Part shown: in pieces, positions 33,336-42,354 of the stretch | Layout: each line of letters opens with the position of its first letter | Numbering within the stretch: the first letter of the stretch is position 1 | NCBI GenBank assembly: GCA_021372355.1 | Contig: JAJFUQ010000031.1 | Span: forward strand, 1-46,786 | Length of the DNA: 46,786 nt | Reading direction: 5' to 3' | From: Nocardiaceae bacterium | Lineage (GTDB): Bacteria > Actinomycetota > Actinomycetes > Mycobacteriales > Mycobacteriaceae | Notes under the pieces: model-generated | Seen by the model: only the letters and a program-made list of their open reading frames with translations | Database searches by the model: none | Told to the model about the DNA's origin: nothing | Made by a program: the position numbers and the translations under genes

Positions 33336-34298
33336 TCAGAGCGTTCGGCGCAGGTACATCGACGATGGACATTCGTCGGACCGCAGTAACGGACACACCT
33401 GAGCGAGCGCGGCGTGATGATCGCGGTAGAGATAGTTGGTCGCGAGCATGACCTCCCACTGCGAGTTGTGAGTCAGGAAAGCCTCGACGAGATACTGCTC
33501 GTCCCACATGTCGCGCCGTCCCACGACCCATTCCCGCGGATAGTCGCGCGGGGTGAACATGTCATGGACGTGCACGACGACCCCGGCAGCGAGTCGCGGA
33601 AGAATCTCGAGATATTCGACGACGACGTCTCCCTGCGGGCGAATCGTGTGGGACGAATCGATGAAGAGAAGGTCGTTCGCGCCGAGTTGGTCGAACAGAC
33701 CGCGGTCGACGACTTCGACTCGTTCGCGAATGACCTCAGCTCCGGTGGCGGGCAGCCAACGAGCCTCAAAGGGCTCGATGCAGATGTGGCGGCAATGGTA
33801 GCTGTCGTCGACACGCTGGTTCGCCGCGAGTGCGAGTCGCGCAATCAAGGTCGAGTTGCCACTGCCGACCTCGATGATGGTTCGGGGCCGCAAACGCCGA
33901 ATCATCGCGTAGAGCAATTCGGCGTCGCCCGGCCCGTAGAAGTCGTTGCGGATATCGAAGACGCGGCCGCTGCTGTCTTGGTTGGCGAGCGCTGCCAAGA
34001 ACTCGTCGGCATAATCCAGTTCGCTGAGCAGCGCGAGTTGCCGTTCGCTGCCGAGATCGATGCCGGGCAGTTCCCTCGTCGTGCCAAGCGGGTAGATCGA
34101 CTTTCGCTCATCGAAAAACGGGTCGTAGTAGCGACGCACCGCCGGCGTCACACCGACCGACGACAACACCGCTCCGACTCGAGGCATTCGACCCAGGCCG
34201 ATGCGGCGCACGACACGCATCACCAGAGCACTCAATAATGCTGGCAGCCACAGCACGACATCGAATGCAGGGATGAGTCGGCGTAGCACTACCTTCAT
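33336..34298 (-). CDS. Class I SAM methyltransferase of the polysaccharide locus
   Basis: 320 residues. A basic/hydrophobic N-terminus (~1-35) could anchor it to the membrane. The SAM-binding run is TIIEVGSGNSTLIARLAL near 140, followed by LLFIDSSHTIRPQGDV and HVHDMFTPRDYPREWV, a pattern of Methyltransf_24-type enzymes that often modify sugars. The ATG at 34298 has AGGAGA directly upstream; the open frame further upstream lies antisense to the polymerase gene and is not coding. It diverges from the Wzy-like gene over 66 bp, so it is likely part of the surface-glycan locus. Confidence 0.85.
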   Translation of the reverse strand: MKVVLRRLIPAFDVVLWLPALLSALVMRVVRRIGLGRMPRVGAVLSSVGVTPAVRRYYDPFFDERKSIYPLGTTRELPGIDLGSERQLALLSELDYADEFLAALANQDSSGRVFDIRNDFYGPGDAELLYAMIRRLRPRTIIEVGSGNSTLIARLALAANQRVDDSYHCRHICIEPFEARWLPATGAEVIRERVEVVDRGLFDQLGANDLLFIDSSHTIRPQGDVVVEYLEILPRLAAGVVVHVHDMFTPRDYPREWVVGRRDMWDEQYLVEAFLTHNSQWEVMLATNYLYRDHHAALAQVCPLLRSDECPSSMYLRRTL

Positions 34299-34364
34299 TC
34301 CATCTCCTGTGAGACCATTCGCCGTCGGCCCATCGCCGCTGATCGATTCCGTTGGAGCATACTC

Positions 34365-35720
34365 ATGGCCATGCACAACATCGCGTCGCTCGCCGGTGCC
34401 GTCCTCGCCTGGATTGCGGTGTGCGCCGGGGGAATCTATGTCCTGATCCGCCGGCCGTGGTGGTTCAGCAACAGCCTCGGCTTCGCCTTGGGCGCGTTTC
34501 CGCTCGCCAAATTGCCAGGCTTGGGTGTCCCGATAGTCCTGGCATTGACGGCGGCCGTGTTCCTGACCGCGCTGATGCGTCGGCCCCATTTCGACCGGGT
34601 GCTCCCGATCGAGATCGCGATCGTCGCGTTGATCGGGATATCCGCTTTCTCGGTTCCGGCGAACATCACCGGTCTGATCGACCTGCGACTGTTCCTGCAG
34701 TGGGCCGCGGCGACGTCGATCACGGTGATCATGTTGCGCGTGAGCCGGCATCGGCTGCACCAGTGCGGCCGATGGTTTGTCGGTGGTGCCGCTGTCGGCG
34801 CCACGGTCGGCTTGCTCCAGATGTCCTCCGCGCTGCCGGTGTCGGTCATCCGGGTGTTCGGGTTCCTCGGCTACCCCACCGACATCTTCGCCAGCGGGAT
34901 TCACGCCGCCGGCGGCGGCCATGACCTCTATCGGCTGACCGGGCCTTACGGTCACCCCAACGCCGCTGCCCTGCTGCTGCTCGTGGCACTGCTCATCGCC
35001 GTTATCACCTACACCGGGTGGGCGCGCGCCGGGCTCGTGCTGTTCCTCCTCGCCGCGACCGGCCTGACCCTCAGCCGGGCGATCGGCTTGTCGTTGGTCG
35101 CCGCAGCCATCGTCCTGATCGTGTTCCAGAGGCAAGGGCGAACAGCGCGACTCGCCATCACGGGCACGTTCGTCGCCGGGGTCGCCGCGGCGCTCCTGGT
35201 GCCGTCGGTTCAAGCCCGCATCCTCGGCTCGTTCACATCGAACGATGTGGGTTCTTCTGCGCGCTGGCAGGCGCTTGCCGAGTACCCGCAGGTCATGCAG
35301 GGCCACTGGATATTCGGTGTCGGATGGGGCCGCAAGCAGTTCTGGGACACGACAACCTCATACCTCACCAACTACGTGGCAAACGCCCCTCTGGTCGCCA
35401 CCTACCGTGGCGGGATCCTCGTGGGGATCGCGTTTTGCGTGGTTCTCGCTTTCGCGTTGGTCATCAGTTACCGAGGTATTCGCTCCGGACAGTGGGACTC
35501 CGCGATCCTGGGCGCCGGCTACATCGGGTTCATCCTGGTCGGCGCGCAACTCGATCACCCGGTCGTCACCCATCCCGTCGGAGCGTCGGTGTTCGCCTTG
35601 CTGCTCGCGTTTGTCGCAGACCTGGGTCGGCGACTCGAAGACTCACCTGCGCCGGTCACGCCAGGCAGTGACGAACACGCCCACGATCAAGCCTGGGACG
35701 CCACCAGCCACACCCGCTGA
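34365..35720 (+). CDS. O-antigen ligase/Wzy-like polymerase
   Basis: A 451-residue polytopic protein with 10-12 predicted helices and one large outer loop with GPYGHPNAAALLLL and later VGWGRKQFWDTTTSY, the arrangement of O-antigen ligase/Wzy proteins that polymerise or transfer lipid-linked glycans outside the membrane. The ATG at 34365 has GGAG 7 nt upstream. The C-terminal ~26 codons (78 bp) overlap the end of the Wzz-like gene on the other strand. Wzy identity is supported by the flippase and Wzz-like genes next door. Confidence 0.82.
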   Translation: MAMHNIASLAGAVLAWIAVCAGGIYVLIRRPWWFSNSLGFALGAFPLAKLPGLGVPIVLALTAAVFLTALMRRPHFDRVLPIEIAIVALIGISAFSVPANITGLIDLRLFLQWAAATSITVIMLRVSRHRLHQCGRWFVGGAAVGATVGLLQMSSALPVSVIRVFGFLGYPTDIFASGIHAAGGGHDLYRLTGPYGHPNAAALLLLVALLIAVITYTGWARAGLVLFLLAATGLTLSRAIGLSLVAAAIVLIVFQRQGRTARLAITGTFVAGVAAALLVPSVQARILGSFTSNDVGSSARWQALAEYPQVMQGHWIFGVGWGRKQFWDTTTSYLTNYVANAPLVATYRGGILVGIAFCVVLAFALVISYRGIRSGQWDSAILGAGYIGFILVGAQLDHPVVTHPVGASVFALLLAFVADLGRRLEDSPAPVTPGSDEHAHDQAWDATSHTR

Positions 35721-36218
35721 CGCGAGAACGACGATTCGCGCCTGCGGCCGGTCGTCAAGTCGGGCGAGAGTTGGTCGAAGTCCGTCCGCACGTCCCGCGG
35801 CGGCAACTTTCATCGACACGGCTTGCACGATGGTGACGGCCCGGAGCGGGTCCGGATCGGTCGCCGTGAGGCGCAACATCGCCGTGTCTGGGGCGTAAAG
35901 CGCGGCCACCGCGGACCTGATTTCGTCCGCCGTCATCCCAACGCCGAGTTGGTGGGCAACAACGGCGGCGATCTGCTCGCTCTCGGCCAACTCGGCGTAC
36001 TTGCGAACTCGTCGACGCACGTCGACGGCGATGTCCTGCGCCGACTGACCATCGCGTGCCGCATACGCCGGGACCTGAACATCCACCGACGCGGACACCG
36101 GTCGATCTCTGATCATCGCGACGGCGACCGCGGCCAGGACACCGAGCAAGGTCACCATTGCGACCAACCACCATCGATCGCGCACCAGTCGGGCGTAATC
36201 GCTGATCCCTAGGTTCAC
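35643..36218 (-). CDS. Wzz/YveK-like chain-length determinant
   Basis: 191 residues with the typical two-helix topology: DYARLVRDRWWLVAMVTLLG at the N-terminus, an extracytoplasmic stretch, and a second helix near 165-185 ending in a short basic tail (AWRDRRR). No tyrosine-kinase domain is fused. Such proteins set polysaccharide chain length with Wzy. The ATG overlaps the glycosyltransferase stop (ATGA), placing it last in the leftward glycan operon. Confidence 0.82.
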   Translation of the reverse strand: MNLGISDYARLVRDRWWLVAMVTLLGVLAAVAVAMIRDRPVSASVDVQVPAYAARDGQSAQDIAVDVRRRVRKYAELAESEQIAAVVAHQLGVGMTADEIRSAVAALYAPDTAMLRLTATDPDPLRAVTIVQAVSMKVAAAGRADGLRPTLARLDDRPQARIVVLASAGVAGGVPGLIVGVFVTAWRDRRR

Positions 36219-37321
36219 GTGACCAACTCCTCGACTGCTCGGTGCGGAATCCCGGAATTCCAGCGCTCGGCGTTACGGGCATGAAGCTCCGCTCCCGCGG
36301 CAACGGCCGCACGCCGGTCCATCAGCAGTCGTCGGCACCCCGCGATGAACTCGTCCGCTCCGTCGACTGGCGCGAGACCGAGCACGGCGCCATGCGATCC
36401 GAACGCAGCGGATGTGCCAACGACCGGGAGGCCATGACTCGCCGCCTCGAGCAACTTCACCCGAACGCCACCGCCGGTGACGATCGGGGCGACCAGGCCT
36501 CGACACGTCCGCAACAGACCGGGCAGATCCGCGACGAATCCGCCATCGACCACGCCCTCCGGAAGCCGCCTGCCGCCAGCGCTTCCCGGACCGATGATCG
36601 TCAGTTCGGCGCCGGAAATACCCACCGACATCCTCGGCCACCATTCGAGGAGGAGGTCAAGCGCCTCGGCATTGGGACGCCAGTCCCGCGAGCCCATGAA
36701 CAGCAGACGGGGTCCACTGTTGGTCAGGTCAAGCCGCTGCCTGGGTTCCAGCGTAACGTCGAGCCACCGCACGTCCTGGACGCCTGCCGCCCGGTATCGG
36801 ACTGCTTCGTCAGCGTCGAACACCCCCACGATGTCGGCCGAACGGGCGACCCGCAATTCGTCACGAGCGAGGCGACGAGCCTCGGACTTCAGGATCCGCT
36901 GGCGGGTTGCACGCCAGACATCGGCTTCAGAGACTCCGGTCGTCACGACGAGTCGGCCCGCTGCACGTCGGTCCGACGCGAGGTATGACTCCGCCATGTA
37001 GCTATGGTCGGTGATATAGACGTCGGCGGGCGACGACTCGATCACGGCACGCAACTCCGGCAGATCAAATCGCGTATGAATCAGCGATCGGCGACTTCGG
37101 AGACTCTGCCACACCAGCGAGGGCGCGGTGACGACCGGTTTGCGAACCCGGATCACCCCATCCTGAGGCTTTGGCGAGCCGAGCATTCGAGACAAGCAAA
37201 CGACCCGGACGGACGCCACATCGCGCGCAAGCCGGACCAGCGAACGGGACAGCGTGACATCGCCACCGTGGTCGTGAGCGGGGTCTTTGGAGAGCAAGAA
37301 CACCGCGGTCCGGTCAGCCAT
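36215..37321 (-). CDS. Glycosyltransferase (GT4/GT-B fold)
   Basis: About 368 residues. The C-terminal half shows LLFMGSRDWRPNAEALDLL and VAPIVTGGGVRVKLLEAASHGLPVVGT, the donor-site run of retaining GT-B enzymes. The sugar and acceptor are unknown; it acts on the cytoplasmic face on the lipid-linked repeat. ATG 37321 (or GTG 37327) overlaps the flippase gene by a few bases, so the genes are coupled. Confidence 0.88.
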   Translation of the reverse strand: MADRTAVFLLSKDPAHDHGGDVTLSRSLVRLARDVASVRVVCLSRMLGSPKPQDGVIRVRKPVVTAPSLVWQSLRSRRSLIHTRFDLPELRAVIESSPADVYITDHSYMAESYLASDRRAAGRLVVTTGVSEADVWRATRQRILKSEARRLARDELRVARSADIVGVFDADEAVRYRAAGVQDVRWLDVTLEPRQRLDLTNSGPRLLFMGSRDWRPNAEALDLLLEWWPRMSVGISGAELTIIGPGSAGGRRLPEGVVDGGFVADLPGLLRTCRGLVAPIVTGGGVRVKLLEAASHGLPVVGTSAAFGSHGAVLGLAPVDGADEFIAGCRRLLMDRRAAVAAGAELHARNAERWNSGIPHRAVEELVT

Positions 37322-38531
37322 CCGCACTCACCCGTCGCCCTCCCTTCGATGCCCGGAGCAGCCACACAAACACCACCGACTCTGCGATGACCGCGCCGAG
37401 CGCGGCCGCGGGAGCAGAACCGCCGGGTGGAAAGACCCAACACACCAACACGGCGATCACACCCAGTTTCAGCGCAGCCCCGACGACGCTCGACATCACT
37501 CGCGTCCGATCCCGCGAGTGGATGAAGAGCGCGACCGTCAACACGAACGAAACCACCCGCAACACCGAGAAGACTGCCATGATCGCCGTCGCTTCTACGA
37601 GCGGTCGGTCGGCAGAGAACCAGGCCATCACGCCGGCGACACCCAAGACGAGAGAGCCGGCTAGGAGGGCAAGCACCGCCGTCGTCATCATCGACGGACC
37701 GCCGGCGCGGTTCTCCCGGCCGTGCCGAAGCGATTCGTGGTGGGTCTGTCCGAAAAACTGGCCGATGACTGTGGGCGCCCACGCGATGGTACTGGCGAGA
37801 GCATAGATTCCCGCACTGCGATCTCCGGCAAGCGCACCGACCAGCAGAACATCGCCCTGCAGGTAGACGCCGTTCGCGAAGTTCTCGATCGACATCATCG
37901 CCGCGGTTCCAGCCTGACCAGGGAACGCCGGTTTAGCACCTCTGAGCAGCGGGGTCGCCCAGAACCCAACCAGGAACATCGGCACCAGGTAGGCAACGGT
38001 CGCCTGCTCGAGCGTCGCGTCGTGAACCCCGAACAGCACGCACAGTCCGGACACAACAGATGCGGCCTGCCGAATGGTCATCGCCCGCGTCAGTCGCTGC
38101 GGCTCCCCCATTCGAATTGCAAGGCTCATGACACTGTGCAGCAGGATTTCGGCACCGGCACAGGCCAGACCGAACGTCACCACATAGCCGCCACCGATCA
38201 CGTAGGACGTAATCGCGGCCGCGCCCAACGACAACGCGACGAGAATCCGGGTCGCACGTTCCCGGACGAAGGCCTCGTCGTCGACTCGGATGGCCCGGAC
38301 GGCGAAGGGATGATCGACGGTCAATCCGATGACCACGCCCAACGCGGTTGCGATCGTGTAGCGGCCGTAATCGTCCAGATCGAGAAGCGAGAGCATTGCC
38401 GCGGTCCACACCAGACCCAGTCCCCGCCCGGAGAAGAGCCACACCACGGACACCGTGACCTTTGCGAGCTTGCCGCGGTCCGGAGTCCGCGACAGGCGTG
38501 CGAGCAGACCCTCGCCGGACGCCGTAGTCAT
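37314..38531 (-). CDS. Wzx-like polysaccharide flippase (MOP superfamily)
   Basis: 405 residues and 11-12 hydrophobic helices in the manner of Wzx/MATE transporters, with an early VVWLFSGRGLGLVWTAAMLSL-type helix and a loop motif YLQGDVLLVGALAG also seen in flippases. It would move the lipid-linked repeat unit across the membrane. ATG 38531 overlaps the preceding stop (ATGA); upstream frame to 38654 is not supported. Confidence 0.85.
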   Translation of the reverse strand: MTTASGEGLLARLSRTPDRGKLAKVTVSVVWLFSGRGLGLVWTAAMLSLLDLDDYGRYTIATALGVVIGLTVDHPFAVRAIRVDDEAFVRERATRILVALSLGAAAITSYVIGGGYVVTFGLACAGAEILLHSVMSLAIRMGEPQRLTRAMTIRQAASVVSGLCVLFGVHDATLEQATVAYLVPMFLVGFWATPLLRGAKPAFPGQAGTAAMMSIENFANGVYLQGDVLLVGALAGDRSAGIYALASTIAWAPTVIGQFFGQTHHESLRHGRENRAGGPSMMTTAVLALLAGSLVLGVAGVMAWFSADRPLVEATAIMAVFSVLRVVSFVLTVALFIHSRDRTRVMSSVVGAALKLGVIAVLVCWVFPPGGSAPAAALGAVIAESVVFVWLLRASKGGRRVSADG

Positions 38532-39625
38532 CGCGACCATTCCTGGACGAAGTCGACGATCACACGCTCGGCAGCACGCGTCGTTCGCGCGACTCGCGCC
38601 GCCTCGGACATCGCATCGAGAAGCGGCCCGTTCGAAATCGATGCGTTCACCCACGCGGCGAGGTTCTCGGCTTTCGGCGGCACGACGTAGCCCGCCCCGG
38701 TGGCGGCGACTTCGACCAGGGTGCCCTCGGCATATCCGGCGATCGGCGTGAGGTAGGCAAGGCTTCGCGCTGCTGTGCCCGACGCCGGCACGGCATACCC
38801 CCCGTACAGGCTGCGGGCGCCGTAGGGCGCGAGAAGCATCCGGACCGACCCGAAGAATTCGTCTTCGGCGGAGCCATCGACCGGTCCCACGACGCGGACG
38901 CCGTCCATGGTGGGCAGCGCCTCGGTTCCTCTCCCGGCGACCCGTATCTCGATCGCGGGATCGATGAGCCGACGCAGCCGCTCCAACTCACCGAAACCCT
39001 TGCCTCGGTAGACGTAGCCGAACATTCCCACCGCGAGCGGGCGCGTGCTCGGCGACGGTGCGTCGCGGCGTTCGGGGACGAAGTGTTCGGTCGCGATGAC
39101 TCGCCAGTTCGGAAACATGGCCTGCGCACTTCGGCTCCCGCACGTGCTCAGCACGAAGATCGACGAGTGCCGCATCCGACGCTGCTCGAGCCGCCGGACC
39201 CAACGGTCGACTGGGAATTGAACGATGTGAATGGCTCCGCGGCTCCGAGCGATGGTCGGCGTTCGGAACGGAAGCCATACCGGGCGCGGGGCATCGTGCA
39301 TCGTCGCGGTAACCCGGATGGCGGGGTCGGTCGGCAGCGCCCAGAAGGGTACGAGGGACCCGCCGCTGAGTTCGGAATGGACGATTGTGCGATCGGGACC
39401 ATGGGCAGCAACGACGTCGAGGATCCTCGACCTCGCCCGCCGGATATCGCGGACAGTGTCTCCGCCGGGCCCTCGATGCCGAATTTCGACGACGTCGCGG
39501 AAGTACGGACGTGCCGCCTCGACAAAGCCCGTCGCGTAGTCGCCCGGCCCGCCAGACCCGACGTGGGGAGCGATGTAGACGAGCGTGTGCCCGCTGAGCG
39601 CTGAATCAACCACCCGTTTGGTCAC
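38528..39625 (-). CDS. Glycosyltransferase-like protein
   Basis: 365 residues of GT-B type: the N half starts LVYIAPHVGSGGPGDYATGF, and the C half shows MFGYVYRGKGFGELERL and a late YAEGTLVEVAATGAGYVVPP run. The classic EX7E motif is less clear than in the other two transferases, so the assignment rests on fold pattern and context. It overlaps both neighbours as ATGA. Substrate unknown. Confidence 0.75.
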   Translation of the reverse strand: MTKRVVDSALSGHTLVYIAPHVGSGGPGDYATGFVEAARPYFRDVVEIRHRGPGGDTVRDIRRARSRILDVVAAHGPDRTIVHSELSGGSLVPFWALPTDPAIRVTATMHDAPRPVWLPFRTPTIARSRGAIHIVQFPVDRWVRRLEQRRMRHSSIFVLSTCGSRSAQAMFPNWRVIATEHFVPERRDAPSPSTRPLAVGMFGYVYRGKGFGELERLRRLIDPAIEIRVAGRGTEALPTMDGVRVVGPVDGSAEDEFFGSVRMLLAPYGARSLYGGYAVPASGTAARSLAYLTPIAGYAEGTLVEVAATGAGYVVPPKAENLAAWVNASISNGPLLDAMSEAARVARTTRAAERVIVDFVQEWSR

Positions 39626-40260
39626 TGCAGAAAGGGACGGTAATTGACGGAGTACTGAAGGGCATTGCCATCACGCGTCGACAACCGCTTAGCCGGAACA
39701 CCACCAACGACCGCCAGTGCCGGGACGTCTTCCAGCACCAGGGCACAAGCGGCGACAACCGCACCGCGTCCGATCTTGGCCGCGACAACCGTCGACCGCA
39801 CCGCGAGCCAGACATAATCCTCGATCCGGACGGGAACCGACCAGGCCGCGAACTCGGGTGAGTTGATGTCGTGCCCACCGCCGATGAGATGAACATCGCT
39901 GGCGATCACCACGTTGTCGCCGATCACCACACTGCGTCGTGCGTCGAGGACACACCGGAAACCGATCGTGGTGTTGTTTCCGATGACGAGATTGCTGATC
40001 CCCAGCACGGTCGTGCCACGCAGTATCGACGAGTCGCGCCCGATCGAGGCGCCCCATAGTCGGAGCATCCCCTGGCGGATGAAGTGCGAGGGAATGAACG
40101 TCCCGATCGAATTGAACAGAACCATTCCCACGTTCTGCCAGCGATGTCGGATGGCAGCCCTCAAGCCGCGTGGTCGAGGGTCCCACAACTCGCGATTGGG
40201 GTGTCCCTCGCGGACACCGCCCTCGAGGTCACCGTCGCGATCGGGCGGTGTCCGCGTCAT
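39622..40260 (-). CDS. Hexapeptide-repeat (LbH) acyltransferase
   Basis: 212 residues with a left-handed beta-helix built from hexapeptide repeats (GISNLVIGNNTTIGFRC, then SVVIGDNVVIASDVHLIGG). The catalytic His is probably in GGGHDIN, and the PAKRLSTRDG end resembles WcaF/NodL acetyltransferases. It probably O-acetylates a sugar of the repeat unit from acetyl-CoA. It is coupled to both neighbours by ATGA overlaps. Confidence 0.88.
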   Translation of the reverse strand: MTRTPPDRDGDLEGGVREGHPNRELWDPRPRGLRAAIRHRWQNVGMVLFNSIGTFIPSHFIRQGMLRLWGASIGRDSSILRGTTVLGISNLVIGNNTTIGFRCVLDARRSVVIGDNVVIASDVHLIGGGHDINSPEFAAWSVPVRIEDYVWLAVRSTVVAAKIGRGAVVAACALVLEDVPALAVVGGVPAKRLSTRDGNALQYSVNYRPFLQ

Positions 40261-41366
40261 GTCAACAGCTCCTTCACGGCCGCACGTAACTCGACCGCGA
40301 ATCGCTCGAATCCGAATGTCTCGGCATGCGCGCTGATCTTGTTGGCATCCCAGTGAGCGGATTCGAAACGATCGAGAGCGAGAACTATGTCAGAGGGGTC
40401 AACCCGGTCGAAGAACTCGCAGGTCACCGATTCGACCATGGACTCCAGATAGCCACCTCGACGCAGCAGGACCGATGCCTTCCCATGACTGGCGGCCTCG
40501 AGTGGTGTGAGCCCGAAATCCTCGTGGCTCGCCGCGACCAGTCCGCGGCAGCCTCCGTAGAGCGTGTGCAACTGCGAATCGGGGATGTCGCGGAGCATGA
40601 GAACGTTGTTCGACGCGATCGACCGCAGATACTGCTCGTCCGGCCCCGTGCCGACCAGCACGAGCTTGCGACTGCCGTCCGCGAAAGCCCGGACGACCGT
40701 GTCGACATGCTTGTACGGCATCAGACGCGAGACACACAGGTAGTAGTCCGATCCCGCGAGCCACTTGTCGAGCCCGGGCACTGGTTCCCGGGCAGTGTCC
40801 CGACCGTCTGCATAGGGCGGATACAGGATGTTCGCTTCGAACCCGTAGACACCGTTCAACCGATCCTGAATGAACTCCGAGACCGCAAGATATCGATCTG
40901 CCGATGCGGCAGACTTCCGGTCCCAGCGCAGCAATGCGGGAGTCAGCAGGCGAAGGGCTGCACGCTTGGCGAGACCGGCACCCGCGCCGAGGCTTTCCTC
41001 GGACTCATACAACCACCGGGCGGGAGTGTGGCAATACACCAGCTTTCGACCGTGCGTGGTGATGCCGTGCGCCCAACCGGAACTGCTCGAGATCACGACA
41101 TCCGCGTCGATCCGTAGCCGGCGGGCTGCCACCGGCAGAACAGGCAATGCACGACGATGATCTTCGCGGAATGCCCGCACCCGGTTCAGCGGCGACACCT
41201 TGACGTTCAGGTCGCGGAATTCTTCGAACGTGGTTTCCGGTGAGTAGAGCGTCGTGTGTATCTCGGCACCCGGAAACGCGGACGCCATCGCCAGAACGAC
41301 CCGCTCGGCTCCACCCCGCTGAGTCAGATAGTCATGGGCGATCGCCACTTTGGTTGTGGTCAGCAA
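40257..41366 (-). CDS. Glycosyltransferase family 4 (WbaZ-like)
   Basis: About 369 residues starting near VAIAHDYLTQRGGAERVV, a strong GT4 N-terminal signature. VYCHTPARWLYE, SRLMPYKHVDTVV and EDFGLTPLEAASHGK follow; the last holds the donor-binding EX7E pattern. It is typical of mannosyl/galactosyl transferases of O-antigen-type loci. I place the start at TTG 41366 (GAGGTG about 8 nt upstream) instead of GTG 41414, whose added residues look noncoding. It is the first gene of the leftward glycan operon. Confidence 0.88.
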   Translation of the reverse strand: MLTTTKVAIAHDYLTQRGGAERVVLAMASAFPGAEIHTTLYSPETTFEEFRDLNVKVSPLNRVRAFREDHRRALPVLPVAARRLRIDADVVISSSSGWAHGITTHGRKLVYCHTPARWLYESEESLGAGAGLAKRAALRLLTPALLRWDRKSAASADRYLAVSEFIQDRLNGVYGFEANILYPPYADGRDTAREPVPGLDKWLAGSDYYLCVSRLMPYKHVDTVVRAFADGSRKLVLVGTGPDEQYLRSIASNNVLMLRDIPDSQLHTLYGGCRGLVAASHEDFGLTPLEAASHGKASVLLRRGGYLESMVESVTCEFFDRVDPSDIVLALDRFESAHWDANKISAHAETFGFERFAVELRAAVKELLT

Positions 41367-41417
41367 GTCACTCTCACCTCGGCAAACGTCCAGCCAACGT
41401 TTCGCGTTCGTCACCTA

Positions 41418-42326
41418 TTAGATCAGACCGCCCAACAGGTCGACGACGGTCTTCCGCCCGACGTCGAGCGCTTGAGTGAGGATGTCCGGACTCCGTTCCG
41501 CACTGTCGACGAACAGCGCGTCGTCGGGCGGGCGGACCTGCTTGACCGCCGGCCCCAGGTCGACCAGGTACTGCTCTTCCAGGGCATTGATCTCCGGCTT
41601 GTGCTGCCACGTCCGGTACGCACCCGGCGCCTTCCAGCGCATGTAGGTGTCGCCGATCTTCTGCTGCAGCCACGGACCGGGCGCCTCGATCTCGCCGTCC
41701 TTGAGCGTGCGCAACACCAGCGCATGGGTCGCGCCGCCGATCATCGCCGTGCGGATCGGAACCGACTCGCTCATCCCGCCGTCGACGTACTTCTCCCCCG
41801 CGAACTTCAGCGGCGCACCGGCCAGAAGCGGGATGTTGCAGGCGGCCCGCAGCGCGTGGAGCAGGGTCTTCTTGTCTTTGATCTTGTTGTGCAGGTCCAC
41901 CGGCTTGCCGGTCTTGGCGTTCGTCGCGATCGGATGGAACGTCGTCCGGTGCGACAGGATCGCGGCGGTGTCGAGCCGCCAGGTCTTGTCGTACACCTCG
42001 TGGATGAGGTGATACGTGTCGAAGACGGGCTTGCCCCACAGCATTCGGCGCGGGTCGATCACGCGCGCCAAGATGTTCTCGTCCGCCATCAGCGGCATCT
42101 TGTCGACGGCTTGCCCGGACAGGAACCACGCGCCGTTCAGCGCACCCGCCGACGTGGCGTAGACCGCGTCGAAGGCGTTCTGCAGCCCGACTTCCTCCAG
42201 TCCCAGACACATTCCCGCAGTGAACATTCCGCGTGCACCACCGCCCTCGATGATGAGGGCGACGCGAAAACGATCAGGGACCCGGCGTGCCCGGGTCGCC
42301 AACACCTCGATGACCGATTCCAACAT
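41418..42326 (-). CDS. Patatin-like phospholipase
   Basis: 302 residues. The oxyanion run GGGARG (28-33) and the nucleophile elbow YATSAGALNG are present; the first Gly of GxSxG is Ala here (A-T-S-A-G), while the Ser is kept. The catalytic Asp is in VDGGMSESVP. It probably hydrolyses an acyl ester of a membrane lipid; it has no signal peptide. AGGAG is very close to the ATG. It follows the lipoprotein gene by 28 bp and may share a transcript with it. Confidence 0.88.
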   Translation of the reverse strand: MLESVIEVLATRARRVPDRFRVALIIEGGGARGMFTAGMCLGLEEVGLQNAFDAVYATSAGALNGAWFLSGQAVDKMPLMADENILARVIDPRRMLWGKPVFDTYHLIHEVYDKTWRLDTAAILSHRTTFHPIATNAKTGKPVDLHNKIKDKKTLLHALRAACNIPLLAGAPLKFAGEKYVDGGMSESVPIRTAMIGGATHALVLRTLKDGEIEAPGPWLQQKIGDTYMRWKAPGAYRTWQHKPEINALEEQYLVDLGPAVKQVRPPDDALFVDSAERSPDILTQALDVGRKTVVDLLGGLI

Positions 42327-42354
42327 TCTCCTGTCGCTTCGCTCGCCCGAGTTG

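Noticed and set aside
34299..35306. Upstream extension of the methyltransferase frame by 336 codons
   Set aside because: It lies antisense to the polymerase gene and reads as Gln/Arg/Asp-rich noise; AGGAGA precedes the ATG at 34298.
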